From positions 1,736,001 through 1,800,000 of the forward strand of contig JBAJFG010000140.1 in the NCBI GenBank assembly GCA_037903475.1: a stretch of 64,000 bases of DNA. Direction: 5' to 3'. Both the position numbers and the translations under genes were made by a program. Source of the DNA: Ancylostoma caninum (taxonomy: Eukaryota; Nematoda; Chromadorea; Rhabditida; Ancylostomatidae). Shown in pieces: positions 1-10,013 of the stretch; within the stretch, counting starts at the first letter, position 1, and each line of letters starts with the position of its first letter. The notes under the pieces are model-generated. The model made no database searches. It saw only the letters and a list, made by a program, of their open reading frames with translations, and was not told where the DNA came from.

Positions 1-325
1 TTGGCTGGTATCCGCGACGGTGAGAAGAAGAGTTTTAAATCATGGCGATCGATACTTATCTTTTCCACCATCATTACCGCTTTCATCGCTCATCCACCTC
101 AATTCATCTTACACTCGCGGACGCTGTGTTAGTCAGAAGCAGTTGAGACTTATGTGACGATTAATGTAGCAAGCATGCACTTCTTTATTCGAAAAGATCA
201 CAATAGGAAAGAGTGATGTTGAAACAAATCCAGGAAACATCATTTATTGCAAAACATTATACATTTAAAGTGTAAATTATGTATGGGATGTTAATTTCAT
301 CTGTTTAAATACATGGAAATTGAAG
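1..325. other. 3' flank of the minus-strand membrane-protein gene
   Basis: No gene is seen here. On the minus strand the motif AATAAA (plus-strand TTTATT at 243-248) lies about 80 bases beyond the stop codon of the neighbouring exon, the right place for its polyadenylation signal. The first 150 bases show nothing recognisable. Confidence 0.4.
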
Positions 326-944
326 TTAGCGCTTCGGAAGTGCAAAGAAGTCATCATTTTTCTGTGTATTAAGGCCGAGAGCCCCATCTTTCTGCTGTTC
401 TTTCTTAGCGCCATGTTCGTATAAGTCCAGTGTTTTCTCCCCTTCCATAGTACGAGCGAGGGACTTCATGTTAGCGCCAGGGTTGTACAAGTCCAATGTC
501 TTCTCTTCTTTCATATCTTCTTTCATTGTACGAGCCAGGGATTTGAGTTGTGTGTTGGACTCTGGCTTCTGATTTTGTGAGAGCTGTTGTCTTTTTTTAC
601 TCGATTCGCCTCGTCGTTTCGACCCGATTTTTTCGTTGGTAGCGTTTTTCGATTCAATTGGTTCAGCCGATAGTTGGACTGCTTTTTGTGGTTGTTTTTT
701 CTCTACCGCTATTGATTCCAATGTTGTAGTGGTCGTAATGACAGTACTTGAAGATGCGGCTTGTGGCATGGGAAGCAGTGTCATAGTAGTGCTGTTTGCC
801 TGCTTCTGCTCCGAGGATTGTGCGGCAGTGAATTTGTAGTGCCGTCGACGCGTAGTTCTCATTAGTTTAATAAAAACTAGTTGAGAAATCAACACAAACG
901 TCATGCAGAGGCTAAGCACGAGTAGATCCAATGCTGCGCGATTC
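326..944 (-). CDS. Terminal exon of a single-pass membrane protein with repeated cytoplasmic tail (partial)
   Basis: This exon is open for about 205 codons after a good acceptor (TTAATTCCAG) read on the minus strand. It has no ATG near its start, so it is a 3' exon rather than a whole gene. It opens with a strongly hydrophobic stretch of about 25 residues (LDLLVLSLCMTFVLISQLVF) followed at once by basic residues (RTTRRR), the usual stop-transfer pattern. The rest is a hydrophilic Lys/Glu/Ser/Thr-rich tail of about 170 residues. The tail contains two copies of a short repeat, KSLARTMK-x-EEKTLDLYNPGA and KSLARTMEGEKTLDLYEHGA. The upstream threonine-rich exon at 2728-3130 is the best candidate partner: together they would make a mucin-like type I membrane protein. 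The two exons do not join in phase directly (1 base left over, 2 needed), so a small exon between them is missing from this model. The family is not recognised. Confidence 0.55.
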
Positions 945-2000
945 CTGGAATTAAGTAAATTTCAGTATTTTTCAGCTGAACACATCCACAAATATGTAAG
1001 AAGTATGGTTCTGCATATCCTTACATATCCTGGGCATTAAGAAAAAAACTAATTCAAGATATCAAACGCCGAATTATGTGGTTTATTAGGGGGCTTGCTG
1101 AATGGCAAGGCGATTGAAAGTAAATTTACAGGTAATTTAATAAAATATAAGTAATTGTTTGGAATATATCGTTAAATTGAAACTGCAGCGAACAAAAGAA
1201 GGCTTTGACTTTGGGTCGAAGCTTTTCGCTTTCCCAACAATGAGCATGTTGCTTTACCATTTGATCTACTCCATATACTGGTATAAGTTGGGAAGACTAG
1301 GGCCAGCATGCATTATTGGAGGTATGGATGATCTTATAGCCCTGGTTATGAGCACGTGTTTTGGGTAAGGGGTGAATTTTGGCCCCTGGTTCTCAATGGG
1401 TAATCTGAATTATGCTTTTTGGCCTTGGTTTTGAAGCTTTACACGCATTGATGAATAAATAGGCGTTGGAGCATGGTTCGAATTTCATGTCAGTTCAAGA
1501 GGAAAATTGTAGCTCTGCATTCCGAAGAGAATCCATGCCATTTCATAATCACCCGATTATTGTTTGCCATAATGGATTCTCCGAAGTTGCTGTGTGTAGG
1601 CTTGCCTCGAAAACTTGCTGTCTCGACCTATTCCACTTACATTAGGTCTTTCTTCGCCTCCTCGGTCGTTTTCTTTTTCTGGAGAATCGACAAAGAAACA
1701 GTTGACGTATCAGTTTGTAAATTACTCGTGAAAAGTCCTGAAGCACAAGCAAGAATTAATGATAGCTTTGGCCAAACTACTTCGACACTCACGGGGCTCA
1801 CAACTAGCACGAGAAGCTGCTATCTCCCCTCTCATCCCGGTGAAAAAAGCTAAATGCTGGTGGTGCCAGTGATGTCTCTTTTCCCCACATGCAAAATCTC
1901 AGGATGGCGACATGAGTGGAAGAACATAGCACAGGGAAAGGCAAGCGCAGCACGAAATGTGGACAATTACGAGTCTACTGCATTCGTGCTGGAGTGTCTA
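945..2000. other. Intronic or intergenic stretch without a supported gene
   Basis: Reading frames here lack splice sites, domain signatures or coherent composition. If the exons on either side belong to one minus-strand gene, this is intron and should contain a small missing exon whose length leaves remainder 1 on division by 3. I could not pick it out by eye. Confidence 0.3.
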
Positions 2001-2257
2001 CAGTAGACGTCAATGGCGCTAGCCCATCCGCGGCCTAGAGAAGAACGTCGCGCATTCGAGCCGCGCGCTATAACCTATGTTTTCTGCTGCTGTTATGCTA
2101 CTTCTGGCAGCTTTTCTACCCGTCCTAAAGATTTTCGACCGAATCGGGAAGAAAAGTGCCTAGGAAAAGCAGTCTTCAGACGATCCCGGTGCGTGCGTGC
2201 GGTTGCGCAGCGTCCTTCTCCTGGCCGCGGATGGGCCACCGCCATTGACGTCCACTG
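2001..2257. mobile_element. Miniature inverted-repeat element, family A copy 1 (Tc1-type ends)
   Basis: The ends are inverted repeats of about 35 bp: CAGTAGACGTCAATGGCG on the left and CAGTGGACGTCAATGGCG read inward on the right, continuing into GCCCATCCGCGGCC. A TA dinucleotide sits on each side (1999-2000 and 2258-2259). TA targets and a CAGT start are typical of Tc1-like elements. The 257-bp interior has no transposase. It shares its core (TTTTCTGCTGCT and TTTTCGACC segments) with the copy at 4283-4550, in reversed orientation. Confidence 0.8.
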
Positions 2258-2727
2258 TATGTGCTGGAGGCGAATCCCACGAGTGTCCAAGCAACTCTTT
2301 GAGACATTCCCAATTCAGAATCGTTTCCAAAACTTCCGCATGAAAAGTTTGCTCAGGAGCTGCTTATTGCAAGGACATGTGATTACTTGTCAAGTTAGTG
2401 AAAAGCCGTTTTTGGACCTCCATTTTGAGGAGCTCCTGGGCAGAGCCGGGGACGGAGCAAGGGAGGGAGGACGAGGTCTTTGAATAATGCATTCTCGGAA
2501 GAGCAATTTCTGAGGAAATTCAAACGTGTTATAAGAGCTCTCCGCCCACATGCTTCCCAAGAGTTGGGGCTCCAGAAGGGTTTTTCGGCAGTTTTGCGCA
2601 GGATCACATCTACCATTGCAATTAAAAGCTCCTGATATCCTTCTCGTATGAAAATCCCAAAAACGATTTTTAGAGGATACTTTTTCTTTGAGAGGAATCA
2701 GCATTTTTTGTCACAATTTTTATGCAC
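2258..2727. other. Non-coding stretch beside the threonine-rich exon
   Basis: No gene signal is visible. The minus-strand frames across 2390-2704 are open by chance and lack splice context. Confidence 0.3.
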
Positions 2728-3130
2728 CTGCTTCCGTGATATTTGTAGACAGTGATCTTTCTGTGACATCAACTGCAGTAATTCTTTGAGTCGTTGTAGT
2801 TGCATTCGTCGGTTCATTAAAAGGTATCCGTATTTCTTCTTGTGTCGTGGTTCGTGCAGTCTCTCGTTTTGTTGGAGCAGTTGTAGTAGTTTTAGGAGGC
2901 GTGCTTGTTGTAGTTGTGCTACTTGTAGGGGTTGTGGTAGTTGTAGTAGCAATAGTAGTAGTTGAAGATGTCGTAGTTGTTGTGGTTGTAGGGACTGTAG
3001 TAGTAGTACTAGTAGTAGTAGTAATTGTTGTTGTTGTAGTTGTTGTAGTTGTCGGAACTAAGTACTCCAAGACCGATCTTCTGCAGGTATGCTCATCACC
3101 GGGATCAGGCTCCCAGTTTTGCAGATTTTG
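2728..3130 (-). CDS. Threonine-rich (mucin-like) exon, partial gene
   Basis: The exon starts after a clean acceptor (ATTCATTTTAG, minus strand) and ends at the donor CAG/GTGCAT. It is open throughout its 403 bases. It begins with an ordinary segment (QNLQNWEPDPGDEHTCRRSV) containing one cysteine. It then becomes almost pure threonine with some serine, proline, alanine and isoleucine for about 75 residues, followed by a mixed Thr-rich tail with Asn-x-Thr sites (NATT, NITE). Such runs are usually heavily O-glycosylated extracellular stalks. With the membrane exon at 326-944 downstream on the same strand, the likely product is a surface mucin-like protein; that link is inference. The opposite strand reads as a valine-rich frame, which is an artefact of the repeat. 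Confidence 0.55.
2884..3055. repeat. Imperfect GTA/GTT trinucleotide repeat coding for the threonine run
   Basis: The stretch is built from GTA, GTT and GTG triplets on the plus strand (ACN threonine codons on the minus strand). Codon use is mixed rather than a pure microsatellite, consistent with selection for threonine. Slippage could make its length vary between individuals. Confidence 0.7.
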
Positions 3131-4282
3131 CTAAAATGAATATCAGATAACATGCGTGAACATGTTTACGCAATAATAAGCTTAAATTGTTAAACTTAAA
3201 TTGTCATTATCATTTATGTTCGCTTAATAGTAGGTTTTTCGTCCAGGGATCACGATTATGATCATGATCCACAGGTTGGCGGGAAAAGCAGGATGCTGGT
3301 CCACCCACAGCGGTTATAAATAGGGGCGAAAGGGGGGAGCTAGCGAGCTGGATAAGGTCCGAGAATGGAGAAAGAGCCGTTGAGAAGCGAGGCGGTCCTC
3401 TCCCGACCAAGAAGTAGAAAGAACCCGCCTGTGTGGCCAAGCCCCTCCTTTGAGCCAGCCTGAAGGAGGCTTTGCGTTAGTTGAGTTGTAAAGGTTCGCT
3501 GGCGTGGCCCACCTGTTATTGTTTGTGGTATTAAGGTAAATCTAAAACGAAAAACACGTGTTGTCGAGCAAACCGCACAGGAACCTGATCAATATTTACC
3601 TGAAGAAATCGGTTAACCCCTCACAGTAACAGCACCCCTAGACATCCACGGCCTACAAGTTGACTTAACCAATATAACCCAGTAATCTTAGAGTTTTCAT
3701 CTCTTCTACGAGTTAAACAGAGCTGAACAACATACAAAGCCTGGTAGGCCACATTTTTGAGCTGAGCCGCGAAAATTCATGAAATGAATCCTTTTGAGAT
3801 ATATTCACAGATTAGTTCAGAAGTTCGACATGCATGCACTATTTTGATGAAGAATATGCCTGATCGCAGCCTGGAATCAGTTCAGATACAGCGATGACGC
3901 ACACATTTGCGACTTCAGGATTCTCCGCAATTGGATGCGTGCGTGTGCGTGTGGCTGACGCACGCATCTGATTCTTCCCATCCCAGTCCTTAGTTTAGCA
4001 GCAATACAAGGCATTCTCAAAGACAAAAGATATCTGCAAAGTTGATCTTTTGGTAGTACAGAATGATGTACAGACAGACGCGCAACGATTCCCCACTACC
4101 AACAAAAGCTGACAACAACCCTTTTTGAATCTCTTCATTTGAAATGGAACGAAGAAAAGGACAAAGCAGTACGAGTGAACTAACCTCAACCGTTTTTTTG
4201 CAAGGTTGCCAACAAGGACACTCCAAACTTTTCCCTCCATCCCTGACAGCACAACTTATCTAAAGCTGTTTATGTGTATGTA
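3131..4282. other. Stretch without a supported gene
   Basis: There is a GC-richer patch at about 3290-3470 and several short open frames, none with splice sites or recognisable domains. Upstream exons of the threonine-rich gene could lie here but were not identified. Confidence 0.3.
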
Positions 4283-4550
4283 CAGAGGACTTCGATGGCG
4301 TTGGCCCATCTGCGGCCTCGAGAAGCACACCGCGCAAGCACGCCACATGCGTCAGGATCGGTGCCGTCTGCCGCCGGAATGACTCTCCTAGGCGATTATT
4401 TCCCTTTTTGGTCGAAAATCCTTAAGATCGCGTAGAAAACCTGCTAGAAATAGCTTAAGAGCAGCAGAAAACATGGTTGCGGTGCTCGCGGCTCGGTTGC
4501 ACGGCGTCCTTCTCGAGGCCTGTTGGGCCACCCGCTATCGAAGTTCACCG
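4283..4550. mobile_element. Miniature inverted-repeat element, family A copy 2
   Basis: The ends are CAGAGGACTTCGATGGCG on the left and, read inward, CGGTGAACTTCGATAGCG on the right. TA lies on each side (4281-4282 and 4551-4552). The interior matches the element at 2001-2257 when reverse-complemented (GTTTTCTGCTGCT, GATTTTCGACC, GCCTAGGA). It is more diverged from a perfect palindrome than the first copy. Confidence 0.75.
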
Positions 4551-4866
4551 TAATTACAAGTAGAAAGATGATTTCGAAAGCATTTCTTCTCAACTTCTAA
4601 ATAGTAAATTGTCCAGGAATTTTGACGCAACTCATCTGATTTTTCTTGCCAATTTTTATTCATTAATTAGTATTAAATAGTACATTATTATTTACTGCAT
4701 TGTAGACACCAGGACCGAAATTCATAAAACGATAACCAAACAAACCTATGATGGTTTGCGTGTTTGGTTTTGGTATAGACTGCGCAGTGCTAAGAGACGC
4801 AGACGTGAAAACTGGTTCGCTACCCTGGTTCTGCTTGGTTGTGTATTCATGAATCTTATCCCAGAA

Positions 4867-5095
4867 TTACCAATAACTTATCTTATCCTCCCTTTCTAGC
4901 AACGCCTGAATGAATTTCTCCCGAACTCCGCGTGCTGCTACAAAAAAGAAATCGGCCAGCTCCTGTCTGATGTCATTCAGACCCAGGAAGTTCAGTCGTA
5001 GGTGATTGTAGAGGGACCGAAAATGCGGAACTCGCTAGGGGTGAAGTCTGATGAATATGCCACGGTGGTCCATCATAGCTCCTGTAGCTGTTGGC
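4867..5095 (-). pseudogene. Mariner-family transposase C-terminus, decayed
   Basis: Read on the minus strand, one frame gives YSSDFTPSEFRIF. After a frameshift of one base the next frame gives FRSLYNHLRLNFL followed by DIRQELADFF and KFIQALLER, then a stop. This matches the conserved end of mariner transposases, where YSPDLAPSD-x-HLF leads into the catalytic D34D region, then a helix with a (L/I)xxELxxFF pattern. The frameshift, and an in-frame stop after RLHP in the second frame, show that it is dead. No clear terminal repeats were found around it. Mariners are common in strongylid genomes. Confidence 0.7.
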
Positions 5096-5712
5096 AGTTG
5101 GCGGAAGCGGTGTGGGGTTTTTGGAGAAGGGCAACCGCTACCCTTCTCCCTCACTTTTCTAGAGTGAGACCGCGAATCCCTCGGAGCTGCCATGTTTAGA
5201 TTTCGGGTCTGACTGCTTGCGTTCATTCCAGAAACTCTTTAAAACAATTCTTGATATCTTTGTGATACGATGATGGATTGACCTATCCCCTTCCTTCCTC
5301 CTTTCATACCTATATGCCACGAAAGTCAATAGGCATTATATGAAACAACGAAACCTCATTGGGTGAACGTATCTACATCACATGGAGTAAGAACCAAGAA
5401 TCACACCCACCTTTCAGCAAGTGAGCACACGAGGCTTTGAATACGGTTTACTCATAATTGTTCCATTTTTGACACGAACTCCTGTGAGTGTGACATTTAG
5501 TTCTTCAGCGGTCTAATGCGCAGGAGAATGTACTAGAAAAATATTTCTCCTCTGTGGAAAACCCACACAGTTGACAAAGGCAAGAGTTGTGAGTGCTTCA
5601 TTTCAACCTATTTGTTCCATATTTATCTGTTTGCATTGTTGGTCAGTGAGAGATAAAACCATAAAACCGTTTATTCAATTATGAGGTTTCATGCAACCAG
5701 TACATATTACAG
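5096..5712. other. Stretch without a supported gene
   Basis: The part next to the mariner relic (5096-5230) may be more of the dead element. The remainder shows no feature. Confidence 0.3.
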
Positions 5713-6031
5713 ATGAAAGAGAACGAAGCCACCGAAGCCAGTTCTCGACCCTATCTCACGCAAGATGCGACAGAAGCACCAGGATCGAGCTCGAAACCGC
5801 AAGATGTTCCATCGCCTGCGGAGAGGTCAGCACGGCTAACCCGTGATCGCTACGACGTACGAATGGTTGTTGCTCGACGTCCAGATATTATTCCATCTAC
5901 AGATACCTTACATAATGATACTGAAGGAAGCAGATCAGGGAGAGACATTCACTTTTTTATTCATTCCTGGATTCCTCTTGAGGATCCAGGCCTATTCCAG
6001 CGCTTCCTTTGCGGAAATGTCACTTTCATCG
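5713..6031 (+). CDS. Possible first exon, unknown protein (partial)
   Basis: An acceptor-like TATTACAG immediately precedes ATG, which is how nematode trans-spliced start codons often look. The frame is open for 106 codons to a possible donor at G/GTCAGTATG. The N-terminal 65 residues are hydrophilic and rich in Glu, Ser, Thr, Pro and Arg (MKENEATEASSRPYL..., then SPAERSARLTRDRYDVRM). The minus-strand frames across the same bases are broken by several stops, which favours the plus strand. No family is recognised and no second exon was found before the minus-strand exon at 6388, so the gene model is incomplete. It could also be a chance frame. Confidence 0.35.
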
Positions 6032-6387
6032 GTCAGTATGACGCATTTGATGTTAAAGTCTTTACCATCGCGTGCCCCGACCTTGTGGTGACCCAGTGGT
6101 GGTATTACATTTCCTCTTTTCTTTGCTGTCAAATTTTCCTTCACATGCACGCTTAGCGTCCTCCTTACATAGAGTTGATTGGAAGTTATACATTCCAGTT
6201 ACCATATAACTCCCATATGGCACAATTCCCTATTTCTAATGGAATCATTATATTCCTTATTTCTAATGAAATCATTATACAAAATGTCTCAAACCTCCAT
6301 GACAATTCATCTTGCACCTATAGAAATGATCCATCGAATAACTTGGAAAAGAGTTACAGCTGCGGGAATGATTTCATCTGAACTCAC

Positions 6388-6486
6388 CGTGGTGCCCGAA
6401 GGCAGTTCCCCGTCATGATATGCCACTACTTCGCAGCCATCGTTACCAGATTTGAGTTCAAATAATGCACAAGGCCGTTTTCCCTT
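6388..6486 (-). CDS. Internal exon of an unknown minus-strand gene
   Basis: The 99-base segment is bounded by a strong acceptor (GTTTTGTTTTACAG) and a consensus donor (ACG/GTGAGTTC) on the minus strand. It is open in one frame with protein-like composition (KGKRPCALFELKSGNDGCEV, then VAYHDGELPSGTT). Its length is a multiple of three. The partner exons were not identified. It could belong to the threonine-rich gene to its left, whose exon at 3130 also starts in phase 0, but that is only compatibility, not evidence. Confidence 0.45.
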
Positions 6487-6690
6487 CTGTAAAACAAAAC
6501 TGACTAACTGTGACAACCGAATGACTTATACGGATACCAAACTGAATAATCAATGAAAACAATACTGGATAATAATAATAATAGATACCTGGAGTACGAA
6601 CCTAGAATTTACAGCAAAAGTCAATCCTGACTGCACCCCTAGCAACGGTAGTGATGCCACATCACTCGCTAACCCACGTTCGTTAACCAT

Positions 6691-6784
6691 CGTAAGCTAC
6701 ATTTATAGGGCATCGGAGTCCGATTCGGTTGGATAAGAAAAGATACGTGTCAATCTTCGTCGAATGGATACGGATGAGGATCAA
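6691..6784. repeat. Fragment of inverted-repeat family G
   Basis: The segment carries AGCTACATTTATAGGGCATC and GGAGTCCGATTCGG, closely matching the reverse complement of the short palindromic element at 24691-24799. It ends where the large fold-back element begins. Confidence 0.55.
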
Positions 6785-7190
6785 TACGTACTCATACACT
6801 TCATGCGGCCGGCCCGCTATACCACTACAGAACGGGGAATCACCGGGTCGGAGCTCGGCCGGGAATAGTAGAGGAGGCCAGCCGGTGGTGGGCTTCCGCT
6901 CAGCCGTAACTGCTCCAACATGAGCGGGCACAGCCGCTGCTGCTCAAAATCGCGTGCTCAGGGCAAAGTTGTCCACCATTACCCCTCAAATGGCAGTAAG
7001 TAGTGTTACAACCACTGGCAGCTTGGCGTCCCGTTGCGCAGTGCGTCACACAGAAGAGCTCCGGGCTCTACGCAGCTGTGGATCCGTAATGATGAAAAGG
7101 CAGCACAAATCAGCAAATTCTCATCAGAGATTAGAGAAGGTGCCCCTTTACAAATCTCTCACGTGTTTTCGCAGTGCTAGCCTTCTTCTA

Positions 7191-7271
7191 CCACCGATTG
7201 GAATCGAACCAACCTAACCTTTGTTCCTGGCTGTTCGATAGTCCACTGCTTTACCCACTCGGTCATCCGTG
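7191..7271 (-). other. tRNA-like unit (pol III A and B boxes) in the left fold-back arm
   Basis: Read on the minus strand the unit starts CGGATGACCGAGTGGGTAAA and contains GGTTCGATTCC about 45 bases later. TGACCGAGTGG fits the tRNA A box and GGTTCGATTCC fits the B box exactly, at roughly tRNA spacing. The acceptor stem does not close convincingly, so it is better called a tRNA-derived sequence of SINE type than a working tRNA. A partner lies in the other arm at 8372-8452. Confidence 0.55.
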
Positions 7272-7346
7272 CTTCTGATCTGTCAGATCTCCGCTGATAC
7301 CTTCATCCCTTATCACTTCCTTACTATCACTAACCGACCATCCCGA

Positions 7347-7440
7347 CCGGGTTGGCCGGAATGCTACCATAGTCGATCGGTCGGCCGGAAGGTTATCATG
7401 GTCGATCGGGCCGGCCGGAAGATTGTAGTGGTCGACCAAT
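7347..7440. repeat. Three tandem units of about 28-30 bp rich in GGCCGG
   Basis: Three successive variants are seen: GGCCGGAATGCTACCATAGT, GGCCGGAAGGTTATCATGGT and GGCCGGAAGATTGTAGTGGT, each followed by CGATCGG or a close variant. Similar units are in the right arm at about 8225-8305. Confidence 0.6.
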
Positions 7441-8371
7441 TGAACGTGCTGTTTCCAGTGTTGCGCTTGAAATCCGAAGAACAATCGAAAACCGCTATTT
7501 TCAAGGCCAAATCCGATGCTGGAGCGGACGAGTTTCCTTGCTAGGAAGCAAAAGCGGAGCTGAGAACTTCGGGTTGCACATTAAAATGAACTTCTCACCA
7601 GCTATTATCAAACAAGCAAACATTTCCGTGTTGAAGAACCATGCCGCACCCCCACCAAGCTCCTGCAGCGGAATGAGGTTTCATTTCGAAATTCTCGGGT
7701 AAAGAAACCCGTAACTTATGGGGTTTTTGACGTTTCCAGGAGACTTAAAGTAATCTTTGTGCTCAGCGGCTCGTATATGTTCGATTTAAGTGGGAATCTT
7801 GGAGGCGGCCCATGAGTTGAGACACTGCCTTGAACGAGTGATCTGGCGCTGCTACCAATGTGAGAAATGCAGTTAGGATTAGGCCCATGGCATGCTTCAC
7901 AACGACGCTGTGCGACATACAATACCACAACTCTCAATTGCTCTTATGCCAGCATGGTATTCCATGAAAACCGTATGATAAGATGTGAGAATTTGTAACA
8001 TTTTGCTCTCATCATTTCCATTCAGTTTCTTCACCGCGACGGTGTCACTGTGAAGTACTCAGACACTTGGTGCGGCCGGCGCCCCGACCAGTATTTGCCG
8101 ACTGGCCGAGTGGCTGGTGATCACCGGCCGGCGTCCAGCGCATCACCGCATACCGGACGGGCTACAACCCATCACCGACCGGCCGTTCTACCGCACCTGC
8201 TACCGGGCGAGAGATAGCTCATGGCCGGATGGCCAAGTCAACCATGATAACCTGCCGGCCGGCCCGGACGACCATGATGGCATTCCTTCCGGCCAGCTCG
8301 TCGGAAGGGTTGATTGGTGATGGTAGGAAAGTGATAAAAGACGAAAGCATCAGCCGAGTTGAAGATATCAG

Positions 8372-8452
8372 ACGGATGGCCGAGTGGATAAAGCAGTGGG
8401 CTCTCAATCATTCGTAAAGCATGTACAGATTGATTCGACTCCTATCGATGAT
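8372..8452 (+). other. tRNA-like unit in the right fold-back arm
   Basis: The unit begins ACGGATGGCCGAGTGGATAA with a perfect A box (TGGCCGAGTGG) and continues AAAGCAGTGGGCTCT as in its partner. The B box is degraded (GATTCGACTCC). It is the inverted partner of 7191-7271 and is probably the more decayed copy. Confidence 0.5.
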
Positions 8453-8851
8453 AGAAAAACGCCAGTAATGCGAAAACAAGCATGTACTGTGCAAAAACCA
8501 CTTTTTTCTATTTCTGATTAAAATCTGAATCGTGACAATCTCTTGACGCTCCGAAGGACTACAATAAAGCCACAGTGGCGGCGAATGCAATGCACAACCA
8601 AAGGGAGAGCTGCCAGAGATTGTCACTTTGTCGGCGGGCAATTGATGAGTGATCGTGGACAAGGCTGTCCTGGGCATTCGAATTCGAGCAGCAGTGCCCA
8701 GTACCCACTCGTTCTGGAGCAGTTCCGGCCGGGGGGGGGGGGGACCATTACAGGCCGGCTTCCTCTACCACTGCCGGCAGGGCTCCGACGCGGTGAATCT
8801 CAGGCCAGTAATGCTAGAGCTGGCCGTCTGAATGAAGTTTCTGAGTATGCC

Positions 8852-9699
8852 ATGGGCCTTAAGCCTTGGGCATACTTCAAGCGACGCGATTTGGTCGTCG
8901 CCACTGCATTTCGAAAGCGATCCAGTCGCGGCGACTGGATCGCCTGCTTAGGAGTACTTCACTTAATGATTGGCGGCGGCGTTGAATCATATGCTGGGCT
9001 CATCTCACTAAAATTTCGATATTTTGCTTCATTCACACTTGTTTCCGTGCCTAACGGTACCAAGCCGTGATAAAAAGCTTTTACGTCGCATATATTTCTT
9101 CTATTGGTTTCGGAAGACTATTTTACCCTTTTAAATTGATCACAATTATCTATTTGACCTACTAAGCATGCTCGTCGCATTTTTTGGAATTTTAGTAAAA
9201 TATGCAGAGTTCGAAGGTATGCTAAGTCGGTTATGGAGAAGGAATAAGGAATCTCTCCAAAATACTGCATTTTCGAACAAATTAAGAGCATACTACTTGG
9301 AAAAAGGAAAGATTTGCCGATATTATCATCAAATCTCGGAAGGGGAGCTTGTGATAGTGAAAAAGCCACACAAACAAATCGGGATAATAGAAATTTCCAA
9401 GAAGACGGAAAAACAGCGATTCAGTGGCATCGCAACGTCTGACGTTTCGACGTGACTGCATGAGAAATGAGGAAAATCGCTGAAGACTCACAAAATGAAG
9501 TATGCCTAGGCCGCTAATGACAAGCAATTTGGTCGCCACACCATTCCTCGTGAGATTTTGTAAAAATCGGCCGCGCGTCTAAGGATTGCTTTTGAAAATG
9601 AAGGCGCGTGGAATGACCTGAGGGCAGCTTTTGTGACGTTTGCAAGTTAAATCGCGTGGCGACCAAATCGCCGTCGCTGCAAGTATGGCCAGTCCTTTA
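8852..9699. repeat. Diverged repeats sharing the motif GCGATTTGGTCG
   Basis: The phrase GGGCATACTTCAAGCGACGC followed by GATTTGGTCG at about 8867-8900 recurs inverted at about 9655-9690 and in part at about 9500-9530. The block may be one more old inverted-repeat element. The AT-rich middle (9080-9480) has open frames on both strands but no recognised protein. Confidence 0.35.
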
Positions 9700-9907
9700 G
9701 GGCAATTTATACTAGTCAGACAAAAACATCCATTTGTGAAGGATTTCCCATGAAGACTGGTCAACGCGACATGTACATCCTCAATGAGAAGGCGCGGCGG
9801 CTTTGAGACCGTAAACGCGCGCGCCTGAGCTACTTCAGCCATGCGGCTGGCCCTATCCCTCATCTCATAGACGCACATGCCTCAGACACACGCATCTAGT
9901 TTAACCC
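9700..9907. mobile_element. Miniature inverted-repeat element, family F copy 1
   Basis: The ends are GGGCAATTTATACTAG on the left and CTAGTTTAACCC on the right. The interior shares GGCTGGCCCTATC, CATAGACGCAC and ACACGCATCTAGT with the copy at 34964-35159. It has no coding capacity. Confidence 0.65.
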
Positions 9908-10013
9908 ATTGACGACTGCGTGGCTCACCGGTGAGCCGCGCTTTTTTGTTCGCGTGGGACCACGCGGCTCAGAGCCGCGCTCCTATTGTCATCTACTGAA
10001 CCTCATTTCTGAA
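9908..10013. repeat. Short GC-rich inverted repeat
   Basis: The sequence holds TGGCTCACCGGTGAGCCGCG and, a little further on, ACGCGGCTCAGAGCCGCGC. Several short palindromes overlap. It directly abuts family F copy 1 and the stop codon of the next exon. Confidence 0.4.

Larger units (their letters stand above)
6785..8851. mobile_element. Large fold-back element with about 650-700-bp inverted arms
   Basis: The left arm (about 6785-7485) and the right arm (about 8150-8851) are diverged inverted copies. Matching landmarks, in mirrored order, are the outer ends (GTACTCATACACTTCA against the reverse of TGAAGTTTCTGAGTATGCC), a segment with GCTGCTGCTC next to GTGGGTACTGGGC/GAGCGGGCACAGC, the tRNA-like units, and the GGCCGG-rich blocks. 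The centre (about 7490-8140) is unpaired and has no transposase frame. No clear target duplication was found. The GC-rich arms stand out from their AT-rich surroundings. The several open frames in the arms are unlikely to be genes. Confidence 0.65.

Noticed and set aside
2847..3134. Plus-strand valine-rich frame
   Set aside because: It is the complement of the threonine codons of the minus-strand exon and has no protein character of its own.
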